A stretch of DNA of 64,000 nt from Blattamonas nauphoetae (Eukaryota; Preaxostyla; Oxymonadida). Position 1 is the stretch's first letter. Every line of letters begins with the position of its first letter. Shown here piece by piece: positions 25,625 to 37,796 of this stretch. The notes under the pieces were generated by a model that made no database searches, was not told the origin of the DNA, and saw only the letters and a list, made by a program, of their open reading frames with translations. Location of the stretch: assembly GCA_033064195.1 (NCBI GenBank), contig JARBJD010000237.1, forward strand, positions 53,949-117,948, read 5' to 3'. Both the position numbers and the translations under genes were made by a program.

Positions 25625-28035
25625 ATGGCGGATGTGATCGGAGTTCCCAATGGATGTGTGTTATTGTCTTCAATTTCAGTGATGAATCATGCCATTCCCT
25701 TTGAGTAGATTCTTTCGTTCGTGAGATCAGCTCTGGTGGCTTCGGCAGTGTTGTGGAATTGATGGACAATTCAACTCAGAAGCATTATGCGGGAAAGATG
25801 ATACCATGCATGGCTCGAAAAGACAAGGAACGAATAGATCGTGAAGTTAATCGACTTCGAAAGTTCGCGCATCCGGGAATTGTTGGACTGAAAGAATTGA
25901 CATCGATGGACAACGTGAAAGTGATTGTGATGGAACTTGGAGAACAATCGCTTGCAGATATGGTTCGAGATCACACATCGCGTGGAATTCTTGTGGCTCG
26001 CGAAGTTTGATTTTGCATTGTTGTTTTCTCGTTGATTGTTGTTGATTTTGTTGTTCTTTGGGTTGGATGTTGTTCTGTGATTGATTATTGATGTGTTTGT
26101 GCTTCATCTGTTTCAGGTTGTTTATCGAGTGATGGTGGATGTTTCGTCGGCGCTGAAGTTGATGCACAACGATTCAAGTGGGGCGACGGCACATGGAGAT
26201 GTGAAGATGGAGAACATTCTTCTTTTCGGTGGTGGGCAGTTCAAACTGTGTTTGTCTTTCGCTCTATTTCCTTTTTCTTCTTTTTCTATTTTGGTCCTTT
26301 TGTGATTTCTTCCTTCTTTCATTCATCTCCTCATTTTTCATTCTTTCCTTCGTCTTTTTATGTCATTGTTTTTCCTTCATTTTTTCTTTTCTTGTCTTTT
26401 ACTTTTGGAGTTCAGGTGATTTGGGGGCAGCGGAATCGGAAGATGTGAGCAGCACGCGATCGGTGATGTCTCAACTGTACGTGTCGCCAGAACGAATGGA
26501 ATCGGAAACAGGAAGGGCGACGTGCTCATCGGATGTGTGGGCGTTGGGGATTGTTCTTCACTGGCTTCTTTTTGGAGAACCGCCTTTTAAGAATCAATCG
26601 CTTCTGAAACTGGGTCAAGAGATCTCGTTGTTTCAAGTTTCGATGATTGGGTCGAGTTGTGGAGGAGAAGAGCGAGCGCTTCTGATGCGAATGTTGGATC
26701 CTGTTTGTCTCTTTCTATGCTTGTTTCACGTGTTCTATGATCTCTCTCTTCATCAATTCTTCATTTTCTTCGTTCATTGTGTTTTTTTTGTTTTCTGTTC
26801 AGAACCCAGAGACTCGCGTGACGAGTTGTCAATTGTGTTCATTTGGAGTGTTTCGTTGCCTTGTGAACACTCCCTCTGGAGTTTGGAGACTGAAAGACGC
26901 CGACGACAAAGAACGCCATTCCAAAAACGAGACATTGAAGAACCAGCTGGAAATGGAAAAGAACGCCCACAAACAGACCGCACACTTGCTGAAGAACACT
27001 GAAACAGAACTCCATTTGAAAGAAGAGGAATTGAAGATAGCAGAACGAGAACTCAAAATGGAAAGAGCCACTCACAATCGGACTCTCATTCACCAAACAC
27101 AAGATCGAGAAGCGATCAAGCGACTGGAAATGGAGTTGAGGAAAGAGAAAGAGAGAACAGCTCATCTGGAAATTGAGATGGAGAAACTGAGGGCAAACGT
27201 AAAGAATGAACTCGAAATGGAAAAGAACACCCGCAAGCGAGTTGAAGAAACACGCATCCGAATCGAAGCAGAACTGAAGACAGAACAGGAAACAAATTAC
27301 AGCTTGACTGAAGAAATGGAGGCACAAAACGAAACGATCCTTCGTTTGGAACGAGAGTTGGCCGAATTGAGATCAAACCAGACCCAACCTCCTCTTCAGC
27401 CAGCACATCATTCAAGTGGAGTTCGTTCAAATGGAAATCTCGCATCGTCTGCACCAAGACAAGGAACTGTCATCCGATCTCAAATCGGAGCAGCAGCGAT
27501 CGAACTGTTCGACCGAAAGAATTGGACAGTGTTTGGAGATGTCTTCAAGAAGATTCAGGGTTCTCACACATCGCTTGTCTCGTTCGAGTTTGGGGCAGTT
27601 GTGGCTCGTCTGTCACTCACAATCGGAAAAGGACCAACCAGCGCCTTCGTCATCGAGATCATCTCGTCCAATCTGAGCTACAATGCTTTCGATGGATTCT
27701 TTCCCGTTCTGAAGGGAGGAGCAGGATGGAACTTGGATCCAGATGAGCGATATGCCATCCAGAACGACCAAGACACAAACAAAGGATCAGCGTGTTTGGG
27801 AGGAAGAAATGGACAGCGAGTGGTGTTGGAGGCAGATGGACGAGAAGGAAAGCGAACACTGAAACTGTCGCAAGATGGAGAGACAGCACCAGTCTTCTTC
27901 ACGAACATCCCAGTTCCCTTCTGTTTCGCTGTGTTCATTTTGCAATTATATGATTCAGTTCTGATTGAATCAGTTGATGTTGTGTCAGTGCCGCAGATGG
28001 CCGGAGGAACGATTCCTGTTCAGATGGATGAATGA
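25625..28035 (+). CDS. Protein kinase - coiled coil - SPRY-like protein (family member 3)
   Basis: Exons 25625-25655, 25709-26004, 26117-26249, 26416-26702 and 26803-28035; 659 residues. The four first exons have the same lengths as in members 1 and 2. SSGGFGSV, Lys40, HGD with Asp137, Asn142, DLG with Asp155 and SPE are all kept. The coiled coil is about 80 residues longer than in members 1 and 2, from about residue 277 to 450. The SPRY-like end has CLGGRNGQRVVLEADG, TLKLSQDGE and PQMAGG. Intron 4 here is 100 nt and not a multiple of three, unlike in members 1 and 2. Large blocks of the SPRY exon are almost identical in DNA to member 1. Confidence 0.88.
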
Positions 28036-28308
28036 GGCAGAACACACTCCGTCACACTTTTCGGGTTCGGGAGGAATCAATCATTCTTCCCCATCTCTCA
28101 CTTTTCTCTGTCGCAATCGAATTCTCTTTGACGATCCCTGTTTGTGTGGAAGAGAGGAGTCCGAGTGTATAGAAATTCATGGTTTTCAATTCTGTCAAGG
28201 TTCTTTGTCGTTATCTTTCTGATAAACCAGTGGATTTATTCAGGTCAACAACTTCGTGATTTTAAAGACGATTTATGGGACTGATCATCATCACTTCGTC
28301 TTCTTCAG

Positions 28309-30790
28309 ATGATAAATCTTTTTTTGGCAACACTAATCATGAATATACAGACTAGCAAAGTCCACAGAACATCAAACCTATTTCTGGAAGATGCTATTGA
28401 GGTCGAAGGAAGGAAGAAAAACAACAAAACAATTGGAGTCGAGATCATCCATCTATCAAATACAGAAATGATTGCCAGGACGATGCGAGTGGAATCTGCG
28501 GATGTTTGGTTGATTGGGAACAACACCATTCTGGAATACTGTGTGGAAGGACGAAGATCAGAATTGACAAATGAATCCGAAGACCGCAACTTCATGTTTT
28601 CGATTTCGAACAGCTCATTTCGAGTTGAAGGAGTTCGAGCATTCTGCAGAATGAATGGAACAGGAATCTGCATTATATCGTCGTCGAACGTGTATTTCTC
28701 GTTGAGCACTCTTATTTCGGATGGATTCCGCTCTCCATTCTTAATCCAATCTTCTACCGACGAAAATGATAGATACTCGTCGTCGATTGTGCTCTCGTGG
28801 TGCACGCACGACTCACCAGCGCGTATCCTTCCACCGTTTGTTGATGTGGGCCTTTCGAGAAATGGCAATGAATTTGCTGTATCTCACTCGGATTGTCAAC
28901 ACATCGGAGGACCACAATCGATTTCAATTGTTGGAACTGGCATATCGATGAGGTCGCAGACACTTTTTATGGGAACTGGCCCTCTCTTCACTTTTGGGAT
29001 GGTTTCGAATGAACATCGCAATTTTGAATCGGATTTGATGGTTTCAAAGGACACAACCATGACATTTTGCGAATTGGTGAATATGAGCAGCAGAACTGAC
29101 AAAGTTGGGGATTTGGATGGAAAGAAGAACACGTTGGGATTCGCTTCGCAGAGAATTGTTGGGTGTTCAGTTTATATGAGCAGGAACCACGACAGAGGAA
29201 CGGGAATGTTGGATGTGAATGTGGGAGGGAGTTTGAATTGTGTGAACACGTCGTTCTCGTCATGCGTTCGAGAACAGAACTCCGAAACAGAAAAAATGGA
29301 ATCTTTCCATGACTTCGTCCAGGGCGATCGATTCTCACTCGAGTCCAGTTCCACAATCACATTCGTCTCGTACACTCTCTGTACCTTCAAAGACATGGAG
29401 GTCAGTACATCGTACACTGATGGAGGAGCCATCTTTCTCTATCAACCCAAAGGGCCTACCATCATCACTGTGTTTCTTCCACGACTGCAGAGCCTTTGGG
29501 TACGGTTCGGATGGAGGCGCTGTCTACGTCAGCTGTCCATCTGCCACCGGACAGCTCGCCACCATCTCGAATTCCTCGTTCACAGAATGCAAAACGAGCA
29601 CAGAAGGCGGTAACAGCTGTGGCGGTGGTCTTGTCTGCTGGCACTGCTCACACGCGACGATAGACAGTTGCTTCTTTGAGAGTTGTTTTGCTCAATGGGG
29701 TGGGGCGATAAGCTTGGCCCTTGAACCTGCGACTGTCTCCAACTGTGCTTTTGTTTTGTGCTCCACGTACGCATTTGGTGGTGCTCTCCGCTTCGAGACT
29801 ACCTCGCCGATGGACTTGTCGTTCCTCCAGTTCAGGCAGTGTTCATGTTCTGGTATTGCGGCTTCGAGAGACATCTGCTTCTATGACGTGACATCTGAAG
29901 TCGCCAACTCAGACAACATCAAGTTTTGTGATTCCACATCTGGCTCGCCAAATGTATACTTCAATAACAGCGGGGGTTCAAACAGCAACCTTATTCCTCA
30001 ATTGACAGAAGAACAGAAAACAGACATCTCTTCGTTCGAAGTGTTGATGGGAGAGGACACGGCAACAATCACCGTCATCACAACAACTGAAGTGAAGGGA
30101 ACCATGGGAATCTTGTTGGAAGGCTCAAATGTTCCTCGTCTCGTCCACATGGAGTTTGGGACAACAGATACTGTCTCCTCGACGGGTACAGTCCATGTGT
30201 CCGTTGGACCGCAGGGTGTCCTCCCCATCCTCAACGGTGGAGACTCATACACGAACCGTTCCTGGTCATTCGCGGGAAATCTGTTTCCTCCCACCATCAT
30301 CTCACTTGACTCCAGACTGGAAGGGACTCGCGAAGCATCGTTCGAACTGACTGGATGTTTGTTGAGATCCGGCACATATTCGATGAACGTGAAGGATTCA
30401 GAAGAGAATACCGTCACGATCTCCCTTTCTCTCTCATCTGACTTGCTGACAGGAACAAGCCCACTCTCCTCGACAGACTCGGCAAAACTGAAATATGAAC
30501 GGGAATACGAAGTTGTTGAAGTGTTGTACGGATTGCAGCCACTCATCCTCAACAAATCGCTCTCGTTCTCCATTCCCTATCCACCAGCAACACTGACTGG
30601 AATCGAGCAAACGGATGGAAATGATTCGATGACGATTGAACTGATTGGAACAGGATTTGTGGCGTCTGGATACATAGCAACGCTGACAGAAATGGAAGTG
30701 GAAGGAACGCCATCGATTCTCACAGTTGATCTTCTTCCTTCGTCGGAATCGAGATTGACAGAATGGTTCTCAAAAACCAGCGCTCCACTT
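28309..30790 (+). pseudogene. Surface beta-helix (Pmp-like) protein, 5' part, with frameshift
   Basis: Starts with a signal-peptide-like MINLFLATLIMNIQ. The body is Ser/Thr/Asn-rich with repeated short units of the GGAI, CxFxxC and NSSF type, as in right-handed beta-helix proteins of the polymorphic membrane protein class that are abundant in oxymonads. Near 29470 the frame changes: IFLYQPKGPTIITV in one frame is followed by CFFHDCRAFGYGSDGG in the next, a single-base difference. The frame then runs to 30766, where the 4.7-kb inverted-repeat element begins and soon stops it at 30800-30802. The units near the end (KLKYEREYEVVEV) match those at the start of the 3' part (LKYETEYEVSSV), so both belong to one gene. 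Likely a cell-surface protein; ligand unknown. Confidence 0.65.
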
Positions 30791-30984
30791 CATTTGAGAT
30801 AAGGACGTGACCGGTGAAATGTTTTTAGTAATGGGTAGGCCTGCAAATGACGTGAATGAAGTGATTGAAGTGATTGCCTACATAGTCCCACTCGTGACAC
30901 GAAGGCACAACGAGTGGTTCTGGGTTTATCAACCTTGAAGGGAGCAAGGGAGGAAGAAACTCGTTTTGAGAAGAAACCCCCCGG

Positions 30985-31145
30985 GACGCGGGACTTGGCA
31001 ATTACTTGACAATTGGGACATGTCAACTACTCGACGAACGGGACATGCAACTCCTTGACAAATGGGACATGATAACTACTCGACGAACGGGGCATGGCAA
31101 CTACTCGACGGACTGGACATGGCAACTCCTCGACATGATGGGCGA
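30985..31145 (+). repeat. Degenerate ~29-bp tandem repeat
   Basis: About five units built on GGGACATG, CAACTACTCGACGAAC with point changes. It sits near the left end of the inverted-repeat element. Confidence 0.75.
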
Positions 31146-31164
31146 CGGCGTGGCAGATGAAGTG

Positions 31165-31245
31165 ATGAAGTGGAGCGCTGGTTTTTGAGAAGGGCTTCCA
31201 GTCCCTTCAGCCCATCACAAAACCAGGGCTCCACTTCATTTGAGA
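31165..31245. repeat. Foldback built from both junctions of the 4.7-kb element
   Basis: 31165-31191 is the exact reverse complement of 30767-30793 (left junction), and 31192-31245 is the exact reverse complement of 35429-35482 (right junction). The two pieces meet without a gap. The arms can pair through AAATGAAGTGGAGC. Confidence 0.85.
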
Positions 31246-32296
31246 TTTTAATGGATCTGAAAAAGCGAGAATGCGAAAAGAACATGCCGTGAGGTATGCC
31301 GAAGGAGTATTACAGTCAAAACAAAGGCCGTGATCCAGCGTTTAGCTGCTGCCACCAGGCGGAGGCCAAGTTCTGAGCGGTGTGTCCAATCTGAATGGGC
31401 ACTGAGTAGTGGAGTTGCATGGCGTGTGAAGTGAGGTCCCAGCCTACAAACGTTCGAGTCGCTGATTTCCTGAATCTCCGCTGTGATATGAGATGGTTTG
31501 CTCGAGCGGGCTTGATGGAGCAAGGGTTGAAGTGAGGAGGTAGTGCAAGTTGGAGCAGAGCGCCAGAGGAGAGATTTGTGATGTGGAATGAGCGGGGACG
31601 CCTTGTCGTGAAATGATTTGGCATGCATCAAGGGAGGTTTGATAGCGTGGCGAAGGCTGTCGGGCCGAGGGAAGACCCCTCGAATTATTTGAATTCCTCC
31701 CAATTCATGGAGAACTGAGCTTCCCGACGAAGACAAGAGCAGGCAAGGGTGAGAGTCGCGGTTTATTGTTGGCGGTCTAGCGTTGTGAAGTGGTTGTGAG
31801 ATGAATTCGTAGCCTAGACAAGGAGAAGATTGGTATTGCAGATGAACGAAGTTTTCCTCTGAGTTGATTTGAGAGGATTCTGTTTGTTGAGGAAGGTGTT
31901 TGAAATCGTTCATAACGGAATCTGTGCGAGTCAATGATAAATGAAATGGAATCAGTGATTGAGAACAATGCGAAGTGTTTCCGTGTTCTCATTAATGAAC
32001 CCTTTGCCTTGTCACGGTTTTCAGAGAACGTTCACATCTCCTGAGACGAGGTCTGCTGTCGATGTGAGGTGATTGATGAATGTGAGGCCATGTTCGCTCT
32101 CCTCCCAGTAAACTTGTTTTTGCTCTCCCCTCCAGGTGAGATGTTTTGATCGTGATGAGGTCTAGTTCCAACTCTTCCATGTCTTTTGGGTGCCTGTGTC
32201 GACCTCGAAAGAAAGATCACAGACGAGAGCTGGCTCTGTTGTAACCGCGACTGTCAAAGTATCCTCAGCAAGCATATCTTCAACTCTCTCCCCTAA

Positions 32297-32812
32297 CCTT
32301 GAATCCTGTTTGGTTGTACTTCTGTCCATCTTTCTGAAGAAGACCTTCGACGAGCGAGAGTGAGGCAGATAACGAGCCCGGCTTTGTCGACGAATTAGCA
32401 ATCCGTCTTTCTTGAAGTGTCCGATGAGTCTGCTGTGTTTTCAAGGAGGAGCGTGTGGTCGTCAGGAAAAGGACACCACCAGACGTAATGAGGGCGACCG
32501 CAGATTCGTTGGATTTGCACGAAATGGCGACTTCTGATAAATTGCTCGATTTTCTGGTATTGGATAAAACGCCTGATATCAGAGGGATGAACGCCGGATC
32601 TGCATACAGATCGAATATGTGAACATTGTCTTCCGTTCCGAACGAGGGGAGAGATGATGTTTGCAGATAAACAGTTTGAACGGATGAGACTTGCGTGCCG
32701 AGGTTGACAGTGGTGAAAGAGAGTGTGTAAGAAAGCGATGATGATGATTCATTGGTGAGAGAATCAGTTTTGAATACTAGTTTGAAGTGGGTTAGAATCC
32801 CGAGGAGATCAA
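32297..32812 (-). other. Open frame inside the inverted-repeat element, unrecognised
   Basis: A minus-strand frame without stop for about 170 codons, with Ser/Thr-rich text such as SYTLSFTTVNLGTQVSSVQT and ALITSGGVLFLT. The composition resembles surface proteins of this genome. No start codon in good position was found, so it may be a decayed piece. Confidence 0.3.
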
Positions 32813-35482
32813 TGGGATAGTCGTTTCTTCCTTCACTTCAGTGAACGAGACTGTCCAATTCTGCTCAGGCGAGCTGGAGTTATATGATCAGCTATATCTC
32901 CCTTGAACACCTGCTCAGGTGTGTTGTATGCAAAGTATTTACCTCCCACACTGAGAGTTCATTTCGTGATGGAGAAGGACGGCATAAATCTCCATGCAGT
33001 TATCGACATTGTCTGATGAGATAGTCACTCGGTGATGGTTTGAGGATTCCAGTTGTATTGTACTTGACTGACGCCGATGTTGTCAATGCCTCTTTCTCAT
33101 TGTCGGATGTCACACAAGCCAAATGTTGCTGTGTTGGTGCTGTGGACGTGCCATCCCTTAACGAGGAGTTTTCAAGGGGAAGGAGCTTTGATTCTTTAAC
33201 AGTTTCATCCATGGTTGTGCATTTGGTGAGCTCTGTGCCTTCCGTATCTGTCGTGAGCAAGGATGTAGTGATTGTGAGTGTCTGAAGTGTTGGAACTCAA
33301 GGAATCAGACTAGTGATGCTTCTGGTGAAGGCTGAGTTGCCGGAAGAGTCTGTCATTCCAACTGCGACGAGTGTCACGCCATTTCCGAACGATGTTGAGG
33401 CTCAGTTGGAGAACATCGATGTCAAGTCAGCGGATGATGGAAGAGTGGAGGCGAAATCGCGAGAGTTGCCACATTTCTCAACGGCGCTACTCGAATGGCG
33501 AGAGAAATGACTTTGTGTTGGAGAACTGACCCTCAAAGAACGATGCTTCCTTATGTCGTCGTAGTGGCAACGAGAGAAGATGTTGTTGGAGCCTCAATGG
33601 GTAGTGACGTCTCGAGTCTCCATCAATTCTCGACAAGAGAGCCGGAGATGGTGATTGACTGATAGCTATTCTGGCAGAGGGCTGACCCCGGTGAGTGTGA
33701 TAGTCCACAATCGACGATTTGGACATAGTTGGTTGTTGTCTGCCTCATTATAACGTGTTCGTCCATTATATTGCTCCTCTTTCCGGTTGAGGCATATTGG
33801 CAGTGTTCTGTGAAATATACAGCAATGTTTTGAGTTTTGACGTGTCGAGGCTGATTGTGGTGCCTTCCGAGAAAGATGAGAAGTAACCCATGAAAATACA
33901 GCGAGTGACGCCTGTGGTCAACGAATAGGACCTGTGTCGTCTCAAAGAATCCTTGCTTGAGACATCGTCGTTGGATTGGAGTGAGTTGTGACAGGTCATC
34001 ACTGTCGTGTTGATTGCGCTGAAGTGCTGAGCATGGTTGACATTGAGTGTGGCCGTCCCAGTGAAGTGGTTCGTACTTTCGGTGTTCGAGCCCCAAACAC
34101 CGTGAGCTGGTTGTGCTCAGGACGAATGTGTGCGTCGGCGTCTTTGTGTGCAATAGATGGTAGAACTCAAATGAGAGTGAATGATGTGGATTGTAGACAA
34201 AGCGAAGTCGATTTGAGTTCAATGATTTGTGAAATAGAAGCTGTCATATGGCTAGGGGGAGTTGTGACATGGTATCTTGGTTGTGTCAACAGTGCTGTCT
34301 GGATGATGTCGGAACCGTAAATAGGATGTTGTGTTTCAGCTTAGATGACGATTCACAATCTGTTTTTGTCTTCAACAGCACTCTCCCCCTCTCGGTAGGA
34401 CCTTTGGTTGGTATTTCGGCTTCGGTTGCTGTGCGTCATCATTAATATCTTTGTCCCCCTCTTCTTTTGATTCGTGTTCCTTTAATGATAGAAATGCTCT
34501 TTTCCATTTCATAATGTCGGTCATAGTCGTTTGGGAGAGTGACATTTGAATCCCACCTGTCACATGGTCCATGGACTGAGTTCAAACTCGTAAACGACCT
34601 AACTTTGGTGCACAGACATCTTGGATGCTGATCTGGTTCTATTTACGTGGTGTTTCGTTGGATGGAATCGTTGGTAGTGGAGATGAATCCATGTCACCTT
34701 AAAGCGCACTGGAAGTCACCAGGAATGGATTTTTCATCACATTTTAGTCTTTGTATAGTTATCCCTAAGGATACTGGTACCTGGTCTGGAATAATAATTG
34801 CTATTGTTGAGAATTCCTTCCCTTGAATGATCAGAGTTCAGATGAGTCCGCTTGGACCGTTAAAGTTTCGAACGTTTGGTGATAAAACATCTGTTAAGAT
34901 AGATGGTGCTTATTCCTGCCTCCTCATCGTGGTGAATTGTCTGTTCTGGTTGGCATGGTGGACGATGAGACCTTTCGGTGAAGTGTGCGATGATTTGTAG
35001 AACTAACCTTTGCAAGTGAAGTGATTGCGTATTCGACGATATCCCCCTGATTTTGAGGACGCTGAGCCTCTGACTACATCAGGTGTTGTGGAAAACTGTT
35101 CATGGTTGATGGTTTCCTATGATGTGTAAAGTGAAGTGTTTGTTGGCAATTGGATTGGGGTAAGGATCCTGTAGTTTATCTTGTTCGTTAGTTCGTCATA
35201 AGTGAAGTGGAATCGCAAGTAATCCAGCCTGGAGTGAAGTTGATCCGTTGAATGAAGTGAGGTCTCGGGTTCAGAATTGTCCACATTAAGAGCACCAACG
35301 TGAGGATGACCGAATGTGTGAAGAGATATATCGGTCAGGAACGATGAGGAGGTCTTATAAATGAATATGAACGACAAATTTGGTCAGGCCTACCCATTAC
35401 TAAAAACATTTCACCGGTCACGTCCTTATCTCAAATGAAGTGGAGCCCTGGTTTTGTGATGGGCTGAAGGGACTGGAAGCCC

Positions 35483-37771
35483 ACAGCCAAACTGTATCCT
35501 TTTTCGGAAGCAGATCTGAAATATGAGACAGAATACGAAGTGAGTTCTGTTGTGTCTTTGGATGGCAAACAGACTGTTTCAACATCGTCTCTCACATTCC
35601 GAACACCAACCGAGCCAGCTCGAATTGAGAAGTGTTTAAAAGCAGAACTGGACAAAGACAGAACGAAAGTGCGTCTCTTCTTCGAAGGACAAGCACTTGA
35701 TTCTGAGATGGGATTGATTTGGCTGAAAGATGGATCGACATTCTGGTCCTCTGTTTCATCTCTCACAGCAGCAGATTCGACGCATTGCTTTGCTGATTTT
35801 GCTGTTTCGAGTTCGGAAAGTGCGGAAAGAGTGGAATTTGGGAAGGAGTATGCAGTGAGCATCAAAGAAGGGGAAACAACCACGTTCACCATGAGCGATG
35901 GAATCAAAGCGAGCATTCCTTTCCCTCCTCGTCTTCTCTCCGCTTCGTTCGCTTTCACCAACACTCTTCTTACATCGTGTTCAGTTTCGTTTGTTGGGGC
36001 AGACCTTCCAGTTGATAAAGACTTCGCTGTGACACTCTCCCCAACACTCTCTTTCGTGATTCGAGTGGTTGATGCCGAACGTGCTGAATCATCGCAACTT
36101 CGGATTGGATGGCTAGATACTCTTCAATTCTCGACGAACTACACAATTGTGTCGATCGTGCCTGTGGACGAAGATGAAGGTGAGATTCTGTTTGATCCTT
36201 CGCTCTCATTCGAAACAGAAGCAGAGCCAGCTCGGATCATTCGCTGTGTGTCATCAGTGCTGAGTGTGGATGGAAAAATACTGATTGTTCAACTGGAAGG
36301 ACGAGCGCTTGAAGGGAACATTGGTCGTGTCTGTCTGACTCGAAATGGGAAAGTGTGGGAATCGATTGAGGCAATGACTGTTTCGAGCACAACGCTGAGC
36401 ATTGCAGAGTTTAAAGTTGGAGAGGAAGAGAATGAGGAGGGAGTGGGGATTGGAAAAGAATACACGCTGATCGGAATGAGCGACGGGTCGAGTGGATGTG
36501 TGGTGGAGGAAGGGATTCGAATTGTGGTTTCGCGACAGACAGTGATGTGTCGAAAGGGAGGAAGCGGGGAAGCGGAGAAGTGTGGGCAACCGAGCAATCC
36601 GTGCTCGTCTCTTCTTGTTGGATGGATGGCTGGACAGAGAGAGGAAGGGAGTTCAAATGAGAGAGTGGAGTTGGAAGTGGATGCGGAAGTGGAGATAGGA
36701 GGAGTGTTGTTTGTGGGAGAGAAGAAGGTTCGAGTGTGGGGAGGTTCGAAAAGAAGAGGACGAATGGTTGGGAAGTGGGGAGAGAGTTGGGACTCGATGA
36801 ATGCGATTGAAATTGACGGAGGCCAAGTTTCGATTGTCGAAGTTACGATTCTTTTGGGAAGTGGCCGAGAGGAAGGAATGGAGAAGAGAAAGAGCTTCTT
36901 GATTTGTGGAGGAGGAGAGGTTTGTGTAGAGAGAGTGGTGGTTGAAAGTGTGGGAGAGGGTCGAGTGGTGATGGGGCTGGTTGGGCTGTGGTGGGGGTCA
37001 GCTGATCTTGTCTCAATTGAGATGGAAGGGATTGAGTTTGGGGACGGTGTTGGGTTTGTGGAGGTTGGGAAGGAGACGAAAATTGTGGGTCTTTCTTTGT
37101 GTTCGTTGAAGGCTCGAAGAGTGCGAACACTGAACGCGCCTCTGATTTCGTTTTTGGGTCTGAAAGAAGAGTCGGAAGTGAAGACGGAGAAGGTTATTCT
37201 TTTGGAGACGACGCGAGAGGAGAGTGGAGACAGATTTAAAGTTGAGGAAGGAGGAGTGATGTCAGTGAAGACGAAGCAGCATGAGACAAGCTTTGTTGGA
37301 TGTGTGTTTGAAGGAAGCAAGACTCGGAGAGTGGGTGATGGGGATGAGGTGGGAGGCGTGCTGTTTGTGGGAGTGGGGAGAATGGGAGGAGGGGATGTCC
37401 GTTTTGAAGACTGTCTGATGATCGACAGCGTGCCGTTAGGGAACGAGGGAGGAGGAGTGGTTGTGGTGGCGTCATCGGGGGTGTTCAGAGTGTGGTTTGA
37501 GAGGTGTTGGATGGAAGAGACACGTGTGAGTGGGATTCCATTCGAGCATTTGAATGGAGTTCCGTTTGTGAATGAGAAGAGGAGGGTGGTGTCTGGAGTC
37601 GGTGTTGTGGGAGCGCTGATCATCGGAGAGAAGTCGCTTCCGATTGTTGGTCGTTCGTCTTCGCGATTCTCGGGATGCTCGTTGAAAGTGGTTGTGGGGA
37701 GAGAAGCAACAATGGCTCGACAGATGAACGAAGGCAAGAAGTTGGATCTGTATCAAAATAATGGCACCTGA
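35483..37771 (+). pseudogene. Surface beta-helix (Pmp-like) protein, 3' part
   Basis: The frame is open from the end of the inverted-repeat element (AKLYPFSEADLKYETEYEV) to TGA at 37769-37771. It has repeated ~115-residue units, each with KYETEYEV or FGKEYAVSI and a segment like TEPARIEKCLKAEL. It then becomes Gly/Val-rich with beta-helix-like units such as GGVLFVG, SFVGCVFEGSKTR and RFEDCLMIDSV. It joins in frame with the part before 30767 in sense and style. No membrane helix or TKL kinase tail, which many relatives carry, is seen before the stop; the 26-bp minisatellite begins 25 nt later and may have cut the gene short. Confidence 0.6.
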
Positions 37772-37796
37772 CTTCACCCATTTGATGATTCAATCC

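Larger units (their letters stand above)
30767..35482. mobile_element. 4.7-kb insertion with long terminal inverted repeats
   Basis: The left end (30774-30843) and right end (35385-35455) are inverted copies over about 70 bp, with core GTGACCGGTGAAATGTTTTT. They frame 4.7 kb lying inside the surface-protein gene. No clear transposase was recognised. Content: a degenerate ~30-bp tandem repeat (about 30985-31145), a foldback (31165-31245), and weak frames on both strands, of which one minus frame at 32297-32812 is open for about 170 codons. No exact target duplication was found. It could be a large non-autonomous DNA element or a composite of nested insertions. Confidence 0.7.

Noticed and set aside
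36289-37737. 482-residue minus-strand frame
   Set aside because: It is the mirror of the Gly/Val/Glu-rich surface-protein coding strand; the plus frame has the repeat units and the continuity.
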